Source: Ectobius pallidus (lineage: Eukaryota > Arthropoda > Insecta > Blattodea > Ectobiidae). From it: DNA of 64,000 nt. Positions 47,297 through 58,136 of this stretch are shown one piece after another; position 1 is the stretch's first letter, and the number at the start of each line of letters is the position of its first letter. The position numbers and the translations under genes were made by a program. Location of the stretch: NCBI GenBank assembly GCA_964059195.1, contig CAXKWD010000009.1, positions 44,177,160 to 44,241,159 on the forward strand, written 5' to 3'. Under the pieces are notes generated by a model. That model saw only the letters and a program-made list of their open reading frames with translations, had not been told where the DNA came from and made no database searches.

Positions 47297-48744
47297 CAGT
47301 ACACATCTTCTGATAGAGGCCAGTGATGGTACACCTTCACTAGTGGATGTGCGTTATTCATTTAATGATAAGCATTCACTCATGATTTTAGTGATGGTAT
47401 ACTTTCACTGTAACATATGCAATTTTTAATGTTAATGTTAGTATTGTTTTAATTTTTTTTAATTGCTTTATAACAATGGCAAAATTAACACTTGTAATTT
47501 TATCCACGTGATGGACATATTGTCATATAAATTATCAACTCGTTTTAGTATTAAGATCCAAGTACAGCTAGAATTACATAATTATTCTTTAATAATGAAA
47601 ACAGGAAAATCAATTTACCTAAGATGGTAAAATCTGTCAGAAAAAATAGGAACTAATTAAATTAAATGTGATAATGATTTTTTTTTCAACTAAACATTGC
47701 TTGAACATTTAACCGCGGTTTATTTCTGAAGGTTTTGATTTGATAAATTATTCATTTGTATGTTGTAATATATAGTAAAGTACTACTCGAATTTATTTTG
47801 TTTCACCAGCAGAGGAAATATTTGTTTAGGTTTTGCTTTATTTTTAAAACCTAAACCTCTCGAGGTATTACCTGAGTTAATTCTCTTCGTTCTGCAGTCC
47901 TCATATATAGCTCTGTGTGTTCTCTTTTCCTTGTTCTGCTCTCATTGTTTATTTACTCTCTCTTTACGCATTTGTTCTATCTCGCTCGTGTACCGTAGTA
48001 ATCACTGTTCTTTAGTGTATGGAATTATGCTTCTAACTCGGAGCTCACGTAGCATTAATAGTACGAAAATATATACTAAAATAAAGGAAAACAGAATATA
48101 ATGTCCACAAATTGTACTTGTGTGATTATATACAGTACTGCAGTGCAAAACACTAGCGCATTCTACTATGTATGATGCTGACCTCAACACAAGTAAACGC
48201 AATCTAAAATGATTAAAAGTGGAAAGGCAAAGCGTAGCTAACAAAGGCTAATTTTGGTACGAATGTCGTTTATCCATGGACGGAAAGCAGTAATATTTAT
48301 GGTGACAGTTCTTGTGGTTACTTTTTTTTTTTTTTAGAGAGAGAGGGGGGGGGGGAGGGAGAGAAGTTCATGTTTTAAAATCAATTTTCTTTATTAAATA
48401 TATCTAGAAGATATATATGAGCTATTCTTGAAGTTTTTCTTAACCCTTTCAGAGTTGAATTTATATTTTAATATAAGTATTCATCAAAAAAAGTCACAAG
48501 TGGGTTATAAGTAGACATCGGCTTTATGTGCAAATGCATATTTACTCGTAGCTTGATTCCACATATTAGGCTATAATAAGGTGCAGCATACGTTTCATGT
48601 TCTTTTAATTCTGCACATGTAGTTTTATCAATTATATAGCCTAATTGCATGTTGTTGCATATTTCTTGATTTTGGCATGCATTATATACATGCTTATGAC
48701 GCTTTCTTAAAATAATGTTATTTTGAAAAAAGTACGTCTTGGCT
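47297..48744. other. No gene; one low-complexity tract
   Basis: Poly(T) followed by (GA)n and poly(G) at 48320-48362. Frames at 48002-48244 and 48468-48650 have no motif. Confidence 0.5.
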
Positions 48745-48870
48745 TAAGTCATTAAAAAAAATCTGATGTGAAAGTCACATAACTTCCTCTGCCCAAATAA
48801 AAGTTTGCAGCATTTACGCATTTACGCTTCTTTGAATGTTGCGACTAAAAACGCAGGCTATGGGGAAAAA
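48745..48870 (+). repeat. Interspersed repeat 'X', copy 1
   Basis: AAAAAATCTGATGTGAAAGT, AACTTCCTCTGCC, CTTCTTTGAATGTTGCGACT and AAAAACGCAGGCTATGG occur here and, in the same order, at 55437-55612. In the second copy R285 text follows directly. Confidence 0.65.
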
Positions 48871-49003
48871 AACAAGTGACTGCAAACGTTTATTGAACTT
48901 TCCGCTGTTAAGAATAATTTCCGAAATTTATCAAATATTCCCCTCAGATATTTCTTTACTGTAAGCAGGGCCAACAGAACATTTTTCTCACATCACGTGC
49001 TTA

Positions 49004-50012
49004 TCTTCTAATATATAAAATAGAAAGTGTGTATGTATGTATGTATGTATGTATGTATGTTTGTTCCTTATACAAATCTACATTTCTTTACCAATTTACA
49101 CGGAATTTTGCACACATACCCAGTTAAGCCCGGGAAGTATAGTGGTCAACATTAAAATTCAAACAAAATACTCCTTCCCTTGAAAATTATATAATTTCTG
49201 AGAATTTTATACTGAAAAAAATGAAATGCTGTTTAGTTCACATGACAACAGTGAATTGTTTACTGTGATGACATAGGGCCTTGGCGACTATGTAATCCTG
49301 GACTTTAACGAATTATGATTCCATTGATGTAATTATATTGGCGAAAATATTCACTGAAATTGAAATCCACGAAAATAAAGCACAGTGTGATGTAGTCACA
49401 TAACTTTCTCTACCCTCGACATAAGAAATATATTCTCACTTCACATTTTGATGTAGAATAAGTCGTATTGCAGGGATAACTTAAGTGTGTGAGTATGCTA
49501 TATCAGAATTCTGTAAATAATCCTTACCGCTGATACGTTATCCATAGGCTTTGTATTAGCTGAGATTTATCATAGGTCCTAAGCATGGGATGGAACATTT
49601 TAAGTCCTATGCTCGCAGTATATTATGTACCGGGTTTTAGGGGAGGAAAGTATGAAAGTGATACTGCATTTCTCTTTTATTTCAGCCCCGAAACGGTTGT
49701 AACATGAGAATGAGAAATAAAATTTTCCGTCAAGCCAATACAATCTTATGTAATTTATGTTTCTTCTTATTTCAACCCATCCCAGGCATGATGTGTAGAA
49801 GCAACGGAATGCAGCATTCGACATCCTCTATGAGCCATAAAAAGCTATATCTAGCGTTTTCTGATGGAATAGTTTGATAAATCGTTTTCTTCATTTCAAG
49901 TTCTACATACATATTATATAAGGACCTAGAGTTTCAAAATCGAAAGTCCTCCATAAGCTAATTTCAAATTAAAAAATACAAAGCCCGGGCGACGCCGGGC
50001 CTTTTCAGCTAG
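49004..50012 (+). mobile_element. Non-autonomous Helitron, complete copy 2
   Basis: Starts TCTTCTAATATATAAAAT after host A and ends with hairpin GCCCGGGCGACGCCGGGC, spacer CTTTTCAG and CTAG before host T. The body is the reverse complement of 4065-5047 with a longer (GTAT)n near the 5' end (49031-49060). The 74-codon minus frame at 49600-49824 is an artefact. No Rep/helicase is encoded. Confidence 0.85.
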
Positions 50013-50744
50013 TATAGAATAAAACTCGCTTCGCTCATTGGAGGCTCCGCCCCCAAACCCCCGCTGAGGTTCTCGGGAAAGGTTTTTTAAAAGATCTATG
50101 GGAGATAGAGTGGGTGTATTTAGTCTGCTGTATTGACTATTACCTTTTTTGCCACATTACACCTGAAAAAATAAACGTGGGAAGACTTTGGGATTTTTTC
50201 GGAATGTTCCTGTCGGTTGCAAGCTAATATGTATCAGTTTGCCAAGTCTAAGTTTTCTAGATCAACTGGAAGTGTACGTACATTTATGGTGTATTTTATG
50301 GAGTAAATTTCAACTGATATTAATTTAAATGGACATGATACAAGATGAAACTGCGAGTAAGATTCATGGTATGTAAATATTCAATTTGGCATTTGCCTTT
50401 ACGACCAGAGAAATCATTGAAAAGTACAAGTAAAATTGGTTATAATATGTTGTAAAGAATGCGGGACTTCATCGCCGAGTTATAATTAAAGAATATAAAT
50501 TATGAAATTTCTTTAAAAGGTAGAAGAAAATTTTGTTGGTTCTGGACAAAAATATGTTAATTGGATTTAATTATTATGAACCTGAGACTTCAGAACTCAA
50601 GTACAAGACGTTACTATCTCGACCACACCGTTAGGTTTACGGAAATAATTATTTCTAAACTTTCAGTGCCATACGTGAACACAGTTTGATAATACCGTTG
50701 CCTTGGAAACCGATACATTTTCGGGGGTTTTCAGGGCTAAAAAT
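50013..50744. other. No gene; GC-rich segment at Helitron edge
   Basis: AAAACTCGCTTCGCTCATTGG followed by CTCCGCCCCCAAACCCCCGC directly after the Helitron looks like the end of another dispersed element; its other end is not identified. The rest is AT-rich. Confidence 0.4.
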
Positions 50745-51790
50745 TAAAAAAAACTTTACTTTTTGGAATTTTCCTGTGATTTACAGCCTAAAAGCTATAT
50801 GTGTACCAAATTTCAAGTTTCTAGCTTATCTGGAAGTGGACAAACATTAATGTCAGTGAGCCGAACCGAGCCCTTTTTGGGAGTGTTTAGGGCTAAAAAT
50901 TTAAAAAAATAAACTTTTTGGAATTTTCCTATGGTTTACAGCCTAAAATCTATATGTGTACCAAATTTCAAGTTTCTAGCTCATCTGGAAGTGGGCAAAC
51001 ATTAATGTCGGTGAGCGGAGCTGAGCCCTTTTTCGGAAGTTTTTAGGGCTAAAAATTGGAAAAAATAAACTTTTTGGAAGTTTCCTGTGGTTTACAGCCT
51101 AAAAGCTATATGTGTACCAAATTTCAAGTTTCTAGCTTATCTGGAAGTGGACAAACATTATGCCGAACCGAGCCCTTTTTCGGGAGTGTTTAGGGCTAAA
51201 AATTAAAAAAATTAAACTTTTTGGAATTTTCCTGTGGTTTACAGCCTAAAAGCTATATGTGTACCAAATTTCAAGTTTCTAGGTCATCTGGAAGTGGGCA
51301 AACATTAATGTCGGTGAGCCGAGCCGAGCCCTTTTTCGGAGGGTTTTTAGAGCTAACAATTGAAAAAATAAAATTTCCCTGTGGTTTGCAGCGTATAAGA
51401 TATATCTGTACAATATTTCAAGTTTCTAGCTCATCTGGAAGTGGGCAAACATTTTTGTCGGTGAGCCGAGCCGAGCCAGTTTTCGGGGGGTTTTTAGGGC
51501 TAAAAATTTAAAAAATTCACATTTTGGAATTTTCCTGTGGTTTGCAGCCTAAAAGCTATTTGTGTACCAAATTTCAAGTTTCTAGCTCATCTGGAAATGG
51601 GCAAACATTAATATCGGTGTGCCGAGCCGAACCCTTTCTCGGGGGGTTTTTAGGGCTAAAAATTAAAAAAACAAACTTTTGGAATTTTCCTGTGGTTTAC
51701 AGCCTAAAAGCTATACGTGTACCAAATTTCAAGTTTCTATCTCATCTGGAAGCGGGCAAACATTAATGTCAGTGAGTGAGTGAGTGAGTC
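50745..51790 (+). repeat. Seven-unit tandem array, ~153-bp period
   Basis: Units begin near 50761, 50915, 51069, 51217, 51368, 51522 and 51676, each with GGAATTTTCCTGTGG, TACAGCCTAAAAGCTATATG, CAAATTTCAAGTTTCTAG, CATCTGGAAGTGGGCAAACA and GGTGAGCCGAGCCGAGCCC. One unit has lost about 10 bases. The array ends in GTGAGTGAGTGAGTGAGT. Because the period is near a multiple of three, long repetitive frames appear (51221-51766); I do not regard them as genes. Confidence 0.9.
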
Positions 51791-51889
51791 AGCCATGTGG
51801 CTTTATATTATAGGGATGCCTTAAATGTCCGCGTATTGAATTGTTCACCAGGCAAGTTGTAGGTTACAACCAGCCTTCAGAGAATGTTT

Positions 51890-52460
51890 TTGAAATGGTA
51901 TAAGCAATCCATGTACAAAATTTAAAGGAAATTGTTAGAGCAGGTTATGAGAAAATAGCAAAAAACAAAATATTCTTCATGTAAAGTCCCCTTAAATATA
52001 AGAGAAGGTTGTCGCCAATCTTCACAGCCTCAGAAAGTACCTAACACAAATACAAAATTTTGTTTTCGTACGATTTACAAGAAGCCGTATTGCAAAAAGC
52101 ACGTATTCACAGTGGGTTGCTTATAACTACCCTTCAGAGAATTTGTTCGAAAAAATGTTTCAAATAAAAGTTTTAGCTCTTGGTACAAGCAATCCATGTA
52201 CAACATTTAAAGAAAATCGTTAGAGCCGTTTTCGAGAAAATCGCGAAAAACGTAAATTTCTTCATGTAAAGTCCCCTTGAAAATAAGGGAAATTTGTCGC
52301 CAATCTTTGAATCACATCTTCAAAATGTACCTGACCCAAATACGAAATTTTGTTTTCATACGATTCTCCGTTTCAGAGCTAGCCTGTTCACAAACTTCCA
52401 CACAGACAGACAGACAGACACACACACAAACACAGACATGTTTCCAAAAATAGTATTTTT
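51890..52460 (+). repeat. R285 repeat, about two tandem units
   Basis: CAATCCATGTACAA, AATCGTTAGAGC, CGAGAAAATCGCGAAAAACG, CATGTAAAGTCCCCTT, TTGTCGCCAATCTT, ATACGAAATTTTGTTTTC recur with a spacing of about 285 bases (51905 and 52190). The right unit continues into AGCTAGCCTGTTCACA and a (CAGA)n/(CACA)n tract. Relatives are at 1640-1754 with 2276-2490 (inverted) and 55613-56130. Confidence 0.75.
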
Positions 52461-52529
52461 GGATTCAGGGGGCCTTGAAACGTGTATATATGCTAAAAAC
52501 TCAACTTCGAATTTTGGGGTCGAAAACAA

Positions 52530-52573
52530 TACTTCCTCTACCTATAGTACCTATGGTACGGGCAGAGGAAGTA
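52530..52573 (+). other. Terminal hairpin after the R285 block
   Basis: TACTTCCTCT (52530-52539) is the exact inverse of AGAGGAAGTA (52564-52573), with a short loop containing two GTACCTAT/ATGGTAC-type steps; an A-rich stretch follows. It may be the 3' end of the R285-containing element. Confidence 0.6.
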
Positions 52574-52619
52574 AAAAACAAAAAAAGATAAAGCATCAAT
52601 GTTAACATGCAGTAGCCAG

Positions 52620-53424
52620 TCTATGCAGGCATCGTGTGTTCTCTCAATAAATGTAATTTAGTTTTGTTGTGAAGAGACAATTTTTTTTTATTATGCCTAA
52701 ATTCAGCTCGTCTTAAAGTGATTTTGAGACATGGAGTAGTGGAAGTTTTGAGTAGGGCTATACAACAGACGGTAAAAGTGGTTTGCCAGACATGCGGTAA
52801 GGATATTCCGTTTTAAAAAAATCACTTAACTCAACAATCAAAAGCTGGTGCACACTTAGCAGCAGGTAACCGCGCGAGTTCTTCTAAACAGAGTTTACTT
52901 AACAATATGCAAAACCTTCCGAACATAAAAATGAAATTTTTCTTGATCTTTGTGAAAGAAATACCTCCTGCTATTGCGTGCGAATTTAAGTACTGTCCAG
53001 TAACATTTGCAGATTTTTAACGGTCATTCTCCGCATACAAACTTACCCTCAGAAACAAGCAAAAAAATTTAATCCAGAAAATCTTGAAAAATTCATAGTC
53101 GTATACTGTAAAGCCAACTACAACCAGGACTGAAATGGAAATAACTAATTTATGTGAGTAGCCCTAGCTAATAATTAACATTGTAATGCTTTATTATTCT
53201 TACTTTAATTGCATATTTTGTGGTTTTAAATGCATATTTATTTGATTGTTAAGAATATTGATTTATGAATATTTGAAATCTTTATTAGTGCATATAAATC
53301 TGTTGTCTACGTTCGAAATCAAGTAAGACAATTTTAATAAAGTAGCTGGTTTGGTTAGATAATAAATTTAATACGTGAAGAAGTATCTTCATATTTTAAG
53401 ATAAAGCATTGTTCTTTTAAGAGC
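52620..53424. other. No gene seen
   Basis: No recognisable protein or repeat. Confidence 0.4.
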
Positions 53425-53600
53425 CGGTCTCCTTAGCCGCGGTAGCTAAGGCTGCCTTGGAGCCGTGGGTAAGGAGGCTGTGGGTTCGAGTCCTGCCTCG
53501 GGCATGGGTGTTTGTGTGTCATAAAAGAAAAACATTGAAAACAAGGAAAGGACAGAAAAAGAAGGAAAAAAGGAAAAACAAGAAAGAAAAAAAAAGCTCA
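53425..53600 (+). mobile_element. Short tRNA-derived SINE with A-rich tail
   Basis: GTCTCCTTAGCCGCGGTAGCT (A-box region) and GTGGGTTCGAGTCCTGCCTC (canonical B box) are followed by GGGCATGGGTGTTTGTGTGT and an A/G-rich tail. The tRNA-like head plus short body is a known insect SINE layout. No target duplication is certain. Frames on both strands are artefacts. Confidence 0.7.
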
Positions 53601-55436
53601 TTTCTCTGCCTTTATGCGATATTTGCTGTGACGCAAATTTAGGCTTACACCAATAGGACCAAGATAAGGACTTTGTATTACAAGGAGTATGCCACACCAT
53701 TAATGCATATTATTCTTCTTTCCTTTAAAATCAGAAAATGCTTACTTGCTGATACACATGAAGCTTATCAAGACCATTTGTAGAGTAAGTGACAAAATTA
53801 TGGGTTCATAAGTATCCGTCATGAGCCTGTGTTATCTCTATCTTTATTAAAGAAGTAAAAATGGAAGTTGCAGGTTTCCCTTGATCAAAAGTGAAGAAAA
53901 CACAACTTTCTTTCTACATAGTCTAATCATTCCCATTGCGTTTTCGAAACAAAGTAGTCACATAAAACAAAGATCATAGACGGTTAGTATCACTTTTATG
54001 CCTTGATTTTGACTCCCATATGAATGAAATAGGCTGAAACTTCTGAGTCAGTGGCAAGGAAAACGATTTGACCCTTCGCTTTTCATTAATAAATAAAACG
54101 TGTTCAGCTCATTAAAGGTCCCCATCGTTTCTAAGCTTGTAGGGCTAAACCATTTACATTAAAGGGGTGACAACACACTATGCAGCATATTAAAATATTT
54201 CAGATCTAATATTCTAATATAGGTTTTGATAGCCTTTTTTAAATCCATTTCTAGTTATGAAACACTCATAACTATTCGCTTTTAAGTTAAGTGACTCAGA
54301 ACATGGCTAATATAAGAGCTAACAAATAAGTTAGTAATCATACCTTAATGCTAACTACTGTAGTCGCAAGTGAATAAATTTGAACACTACATCGATCACA
54401 TACACCTTCTACCATTAAAAATATATTTATACATTTATTGTATTCCTCCGGTTCTGGAAGCTGTAAATTGAGAGTTAAGGTTTAAATAACATTTAATAGT
54501 ACTAAGCATATTTTAAAAACCCGTTCTTCAATATAAAAGAAAAAATATTATAATGCTTTATTCGGGCTTACTCAAATTTTCAACATTTTCCGTTTGATGT
54601 GTGTTAAAAATTTGTAAGTTTTACATTGTAACATATTATATTATATTATGCTATAATATTGTACTGTAATGCAATTATGTACTTACATAATAATAGATTT
54701 TAAAATTACATTTTATTAATAAATCTCACTGTTACACTAACAAGCTATAGGCCTATCAAAATAATTTTTCCAGTCATTGTTAAAATACTTATACTGTAGA
54801 TGCGATTATTATATGTTTCATTGAAAAAGTAATTTTTTAATGATTTAATAAAGTTATTTATCTAAAAGATAGGTGCAATAAAGCTCTCGCGATCATAAAA
54901 AGAGGCCAGGCAAAATTTCAAGAAATTATCTTTAAATAGTGAACTTTATGATTTAAACAATTACTGTTTTGAGAAAATGTGCGATAAAGTTAAAGATTTG
55001 TAAAATTGTAATTGCTATTTTAAAATCTTATTATGGTTAATATGGTCAGTTTTACAGGTATCTTCAACGTTTTTCCAGGAATATGAAATAAAAAATTTAT
55101 ATAAAATTAACATTACGAAAATAAAAGTCAATAGCAAAATGCATATAAAATTAACATAACCAATGAAGTCAAACCATAAAGGTTTATGTAAGCCCTTATA
55201 TGCTTAGCATTAATGACTATAACCATAGTGATTTTAGTTGCAGAAGAAATGAAACAGTAAATCATATATAAATGTTACCAAGTAAATTTGATTAACTGGG
55301 CATGGGCAATATGACTGGGTTAACTGAATACAGTATTGTGTATTATATACTCGGCCATCACTTGACATTATTTCCCCTTTAGTAGACTTCGAACTTATGC
55401 AGAACAGAACGTGAATAATATTGAACAGAATAACGT
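53601..55436. other. No gene seen
   Basis: AT-rich. An 83-codon minus frame at 55234-55485 has no motif and runs into repeat X. Confidence 0.45.
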
Positions 55437-56150
55437 TAGAAAAAATCTGATGTGAAAGTAACGTAACTTCCTCTGCCGTATTCACATATCAGAATCGCAA
55501 GACACAATATTACGCTAATTATGCTATAAATACCTTATACCCCTTCTTTGAACGTTGCGTCTAAAAACGCAGGCTATGGACAAACAAAAAAAGAAGAAGA
55601 AAAAACAAGCGACTCCATGTACAAAATTTAAAGGAAATCGTTAGAGCCGTTTTTGAGAAAATAGCAAAAAAAAAAAAAAAATCCTTCATATTAAGTCTCT
55701 TTATATATATAGGAAAGTTGTCGCCAATCTTCGTGTCACAGACTCAGAAAGTATCTAACCCAAATACTAAATTTTGTTTCCGTACAAGAGGCCGTATTGC
55801 AAAGAGCGCGTATACACAGTGGGTGGCTTATAACTATCCTTCAGAGAATTTGTTCGAAAAAATGTTTCATATAAAAGTTTCAGTTCTTAGTATAAGCAAC
55901 CCATGTGCAAAATTTAAAGAAAATCTTAGAGCTGTTTTCGAGAAAATCGCGAAAAACGAAAATTTCTTCATGTAAAGTCCCCTTAAAAATAAGAGAAACT
56001 TGTCGCCAATCTTCGGCTCAAATCTTTAGAAGGTACCTGATCCAAATACGAAATTTTGTTTACGAAATACGATTTTCCGTTTTGGAGCTAGCCTGTTCAC
56101 AGACATCCACACAGACAGACAAACACACGGGAATTTGAAACTAGGGGATT
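55437..56150 (+). repeat. Repeat 'X' joined to two R285 units
   Basis: 55437-55612 matches 48745-48870 (X). From 55613 two R285 units follow, with the same landmarks as 51890-52390 and a spacing of about 286 bases, ending in AGCTAGCCTGTTCACAGACA and CAGACAGAC. The direct join X-R285 suggests both are parts of one element, separated at 48.8-51.9 kb by later insertions and amplification. Frames at 55718-56138 are artefacts. Confidence 0.65.
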
Positions 56151-57139
56151 GTATTGTCTATCCTTAAGCTAGAGAGAGAATCACATGAGTGTATGAAGAC
56201 AGATACGTATTGTTAAACGTGACTTAGCAGGAATGTAGGCCTATGTACACTAAAAATTTTAATAGAGCCGACAGGTTAAGACTACCTCCTGAATCCAAGT
56301 AAAATATCCCCTTCGTTTCTCTATATAGTCTTAACGAAGGATGTGAAGTTCTTGAAAATGGTCTAGAGCTTCATTAAAAGTATGTTGTTTAACAAAAAAT
56401 TATTTATGTGGAAGTTTTCAGTTATGGCTCAATTTTGAATTTTGCTGAATTATACACTTCCTTTCATGTAGTAAAGTCAAACTTTTAAAGATGAACTCTA
56501 TATGAAAGCTGCAGGACAAGCAGCTGTATAGAAATAGCTCATAACGAAACTGCTGAAATAAGGAATGCAAAACTAGCAACAGGAGGAAAAGTTTTCCTAC
56601 TTATTCACAGATATTCCGTACCAAGAATATCCTTCATAATGCAAATAGAAGAGTTGAGAACACAAACATGAAACTTTACAAACTACAACGCTTTGCATGA
56701 TTACTAATTCTCAAATGTCAGATTTCTCTTTTTTAATTTTCAGCTGATATTCAGAAGCTGTACGCTTTTCACTGTGTATACAGTGCTGTGTTTAAAATGT
56801 GTGCATTTTTTTTATATTTTTCATTCTCTGCATTAGATCGGTATAAAGTATTGCGTTCAACCCTGGAAATTTAGTTTTTAATTCTCACATAGGCCTATAG
56901 GGTACATATTTTAATTTAATTTAAATTTAATTACATAGAGTGTATAGACCTAGATATTGTCATAAGATATAAGACAACAATTATAAAATAAAGACAATTA
57001 GATCACAGTTAAACAATTCATTTACAGGTATGTTATGAAATGCCTTCGTGGTCAGCCAGCCAGAGTTAGTTCTTTTAAATGGAGTCTGTTCATATTAAAT
57101 ATATCGGGTGGAAACTTCTTTGCAACTTTACTAGATATA
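56151..57139. other. No gene seen
   Basis: Nothing recognisable. Confidence 0.4.
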
Positions 57140-57147
57140 ATCTAGAG

Positions 57148-57444
57148 CAGTGGTTCCCAAACTTTTCAGTCCGCGGCCCCCTTGAAAAAAATTAAAATTT
57201 GGCAGACCCCCTCTTGGTTTGGAAAAAAAAGTAAATAAATACTTTAATTCAAATGTATTAAATTCAATAGACAAAATAACACTAACTTATCAATGGTAAC
57301 AAACAGAGTTTACTCCTTAATGTGAACAGTGAAGCTGCTTTAGAAGATATGTAATTTGAGAAAATTATGGGATATCCTATTTCTTCTTAAACCGCCTGCG
57401 GACCCCCTGAAACACCATCCCGGACCCCACTTTGGGAATCACTG
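57148..57444. mobile_element. hAT-like MITE 1
   Basis: Starts CAGTGGTTCCCAAACTTTTC and ends as an inverted partner (reverse complement CAGTGATTCCCAAAGTGGGG). It is flanked by perfect 8-bp duplications ATCTAGAG at 57140-57147 and 57445-57452. Eight-base duplications and CAGTG..TTCCCAAA ends are standard for hAT elements. 297 bp, non-coding. Confidence 0.9.
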
Positions 57445-57452
57445 ATCTAGAG

Positions 57453-57623
57453 CATACCTGAGCAACTGAGGGGAAACGTTTTAGTACCCCACTCATGCTG
57501 TGACGTATGAAACCTGCTCTTCATGTTCAGTGTCACGTCGAAACTGCTTTTCTGACGTCAACTGTAGTGGGAGAAATTACCCCACCGCACAGTGGCACAA
57601 TGTGCACCAGTTGCGCACCCGTG
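57453..57623. mobile_element. hAT-like MITE 2, adjacent and sharing the duplication
   Basis: Starts CATACCTGAGCAACTG and ends CAGTTGCGCACCCGTG, an imperfect inverted pair (shared GCAACTG with CA/TG termini). It is flanked by ATCTAGAG at 57445-57452 and again at 57624-57631. 171 bp, non-coding, unrelated in sequence to its neighbour. The single ATCTAGAG between the two elements serves both. Confidence 0.65.
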
Positions 57624-57631
57624 ATCTAGAG

Positions 57632-58136
57632 TATTGTGATAGTTACAAAAACATCGATGTCGATGTCCATCGATGTCGAGATGGAAAACATGTTTCACGA
57701 TGTCTAGAAACCGAAAAAAGTGTTATTGGAATGACGTCTGTCTGTCCATCTCTCTGTTCGTTTCTCTGTCCGTTGTCTGTGGACAAACGTAGTGGGTAAA
57801 AGGTTCGTTGTATTTACCTCTATATTTTATTTAAGAACTTTTTGAAATTTTATCGAACCGCCCAGAATTTGGTTTCTGTAACTGAAAAATTAAGAAGACT
57901 TTTCATAAAAACGTTTTTCAAAATTTAGATTTTTAAAAAATCGAGCTAACGATTACATAAGTAATATAGACTATCTCCAGTACAATACATGGAAACTTGG
58001 CACATCAAAGTTGTAAAGAAATTTAAAATAAACATTTTTTAATACACATTCCTTTATAAAATTAATAGGTATCAAGATAAACCCGAAATAAGTTGACTTA
58101 ATTGTAGAATGTCAGAACATACATTAATATTACGTA
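57632..58136. other. No gene; small repeats
   Basis: CATCGATGTCGATGTCCATC with a following CATCGATGTCGAGATG forms short direct/inverted repeats at 57651-57683, then GTCTGTCTGTCC-type text. No protein recognised. Confidence 0.45.

Noticed and set aside
51221..51766. Two consecutive open frames of 96 and 80 codons as a repetitive protein gene
   Set aside because: They are direct translations of the ~153-bp tandem array; no start context, no transcript signal and no known domain.
48776..52573. A single 3.8-kb TIR transposon bounded by ACTTCCTCTGCC and its inverse
   Set aside because: The right-hand inverse pairs better with a local TACTTCCTCT at 52530, making a hairpin; the long-range match is short, so I list only the possibility that X and R285 belong together.
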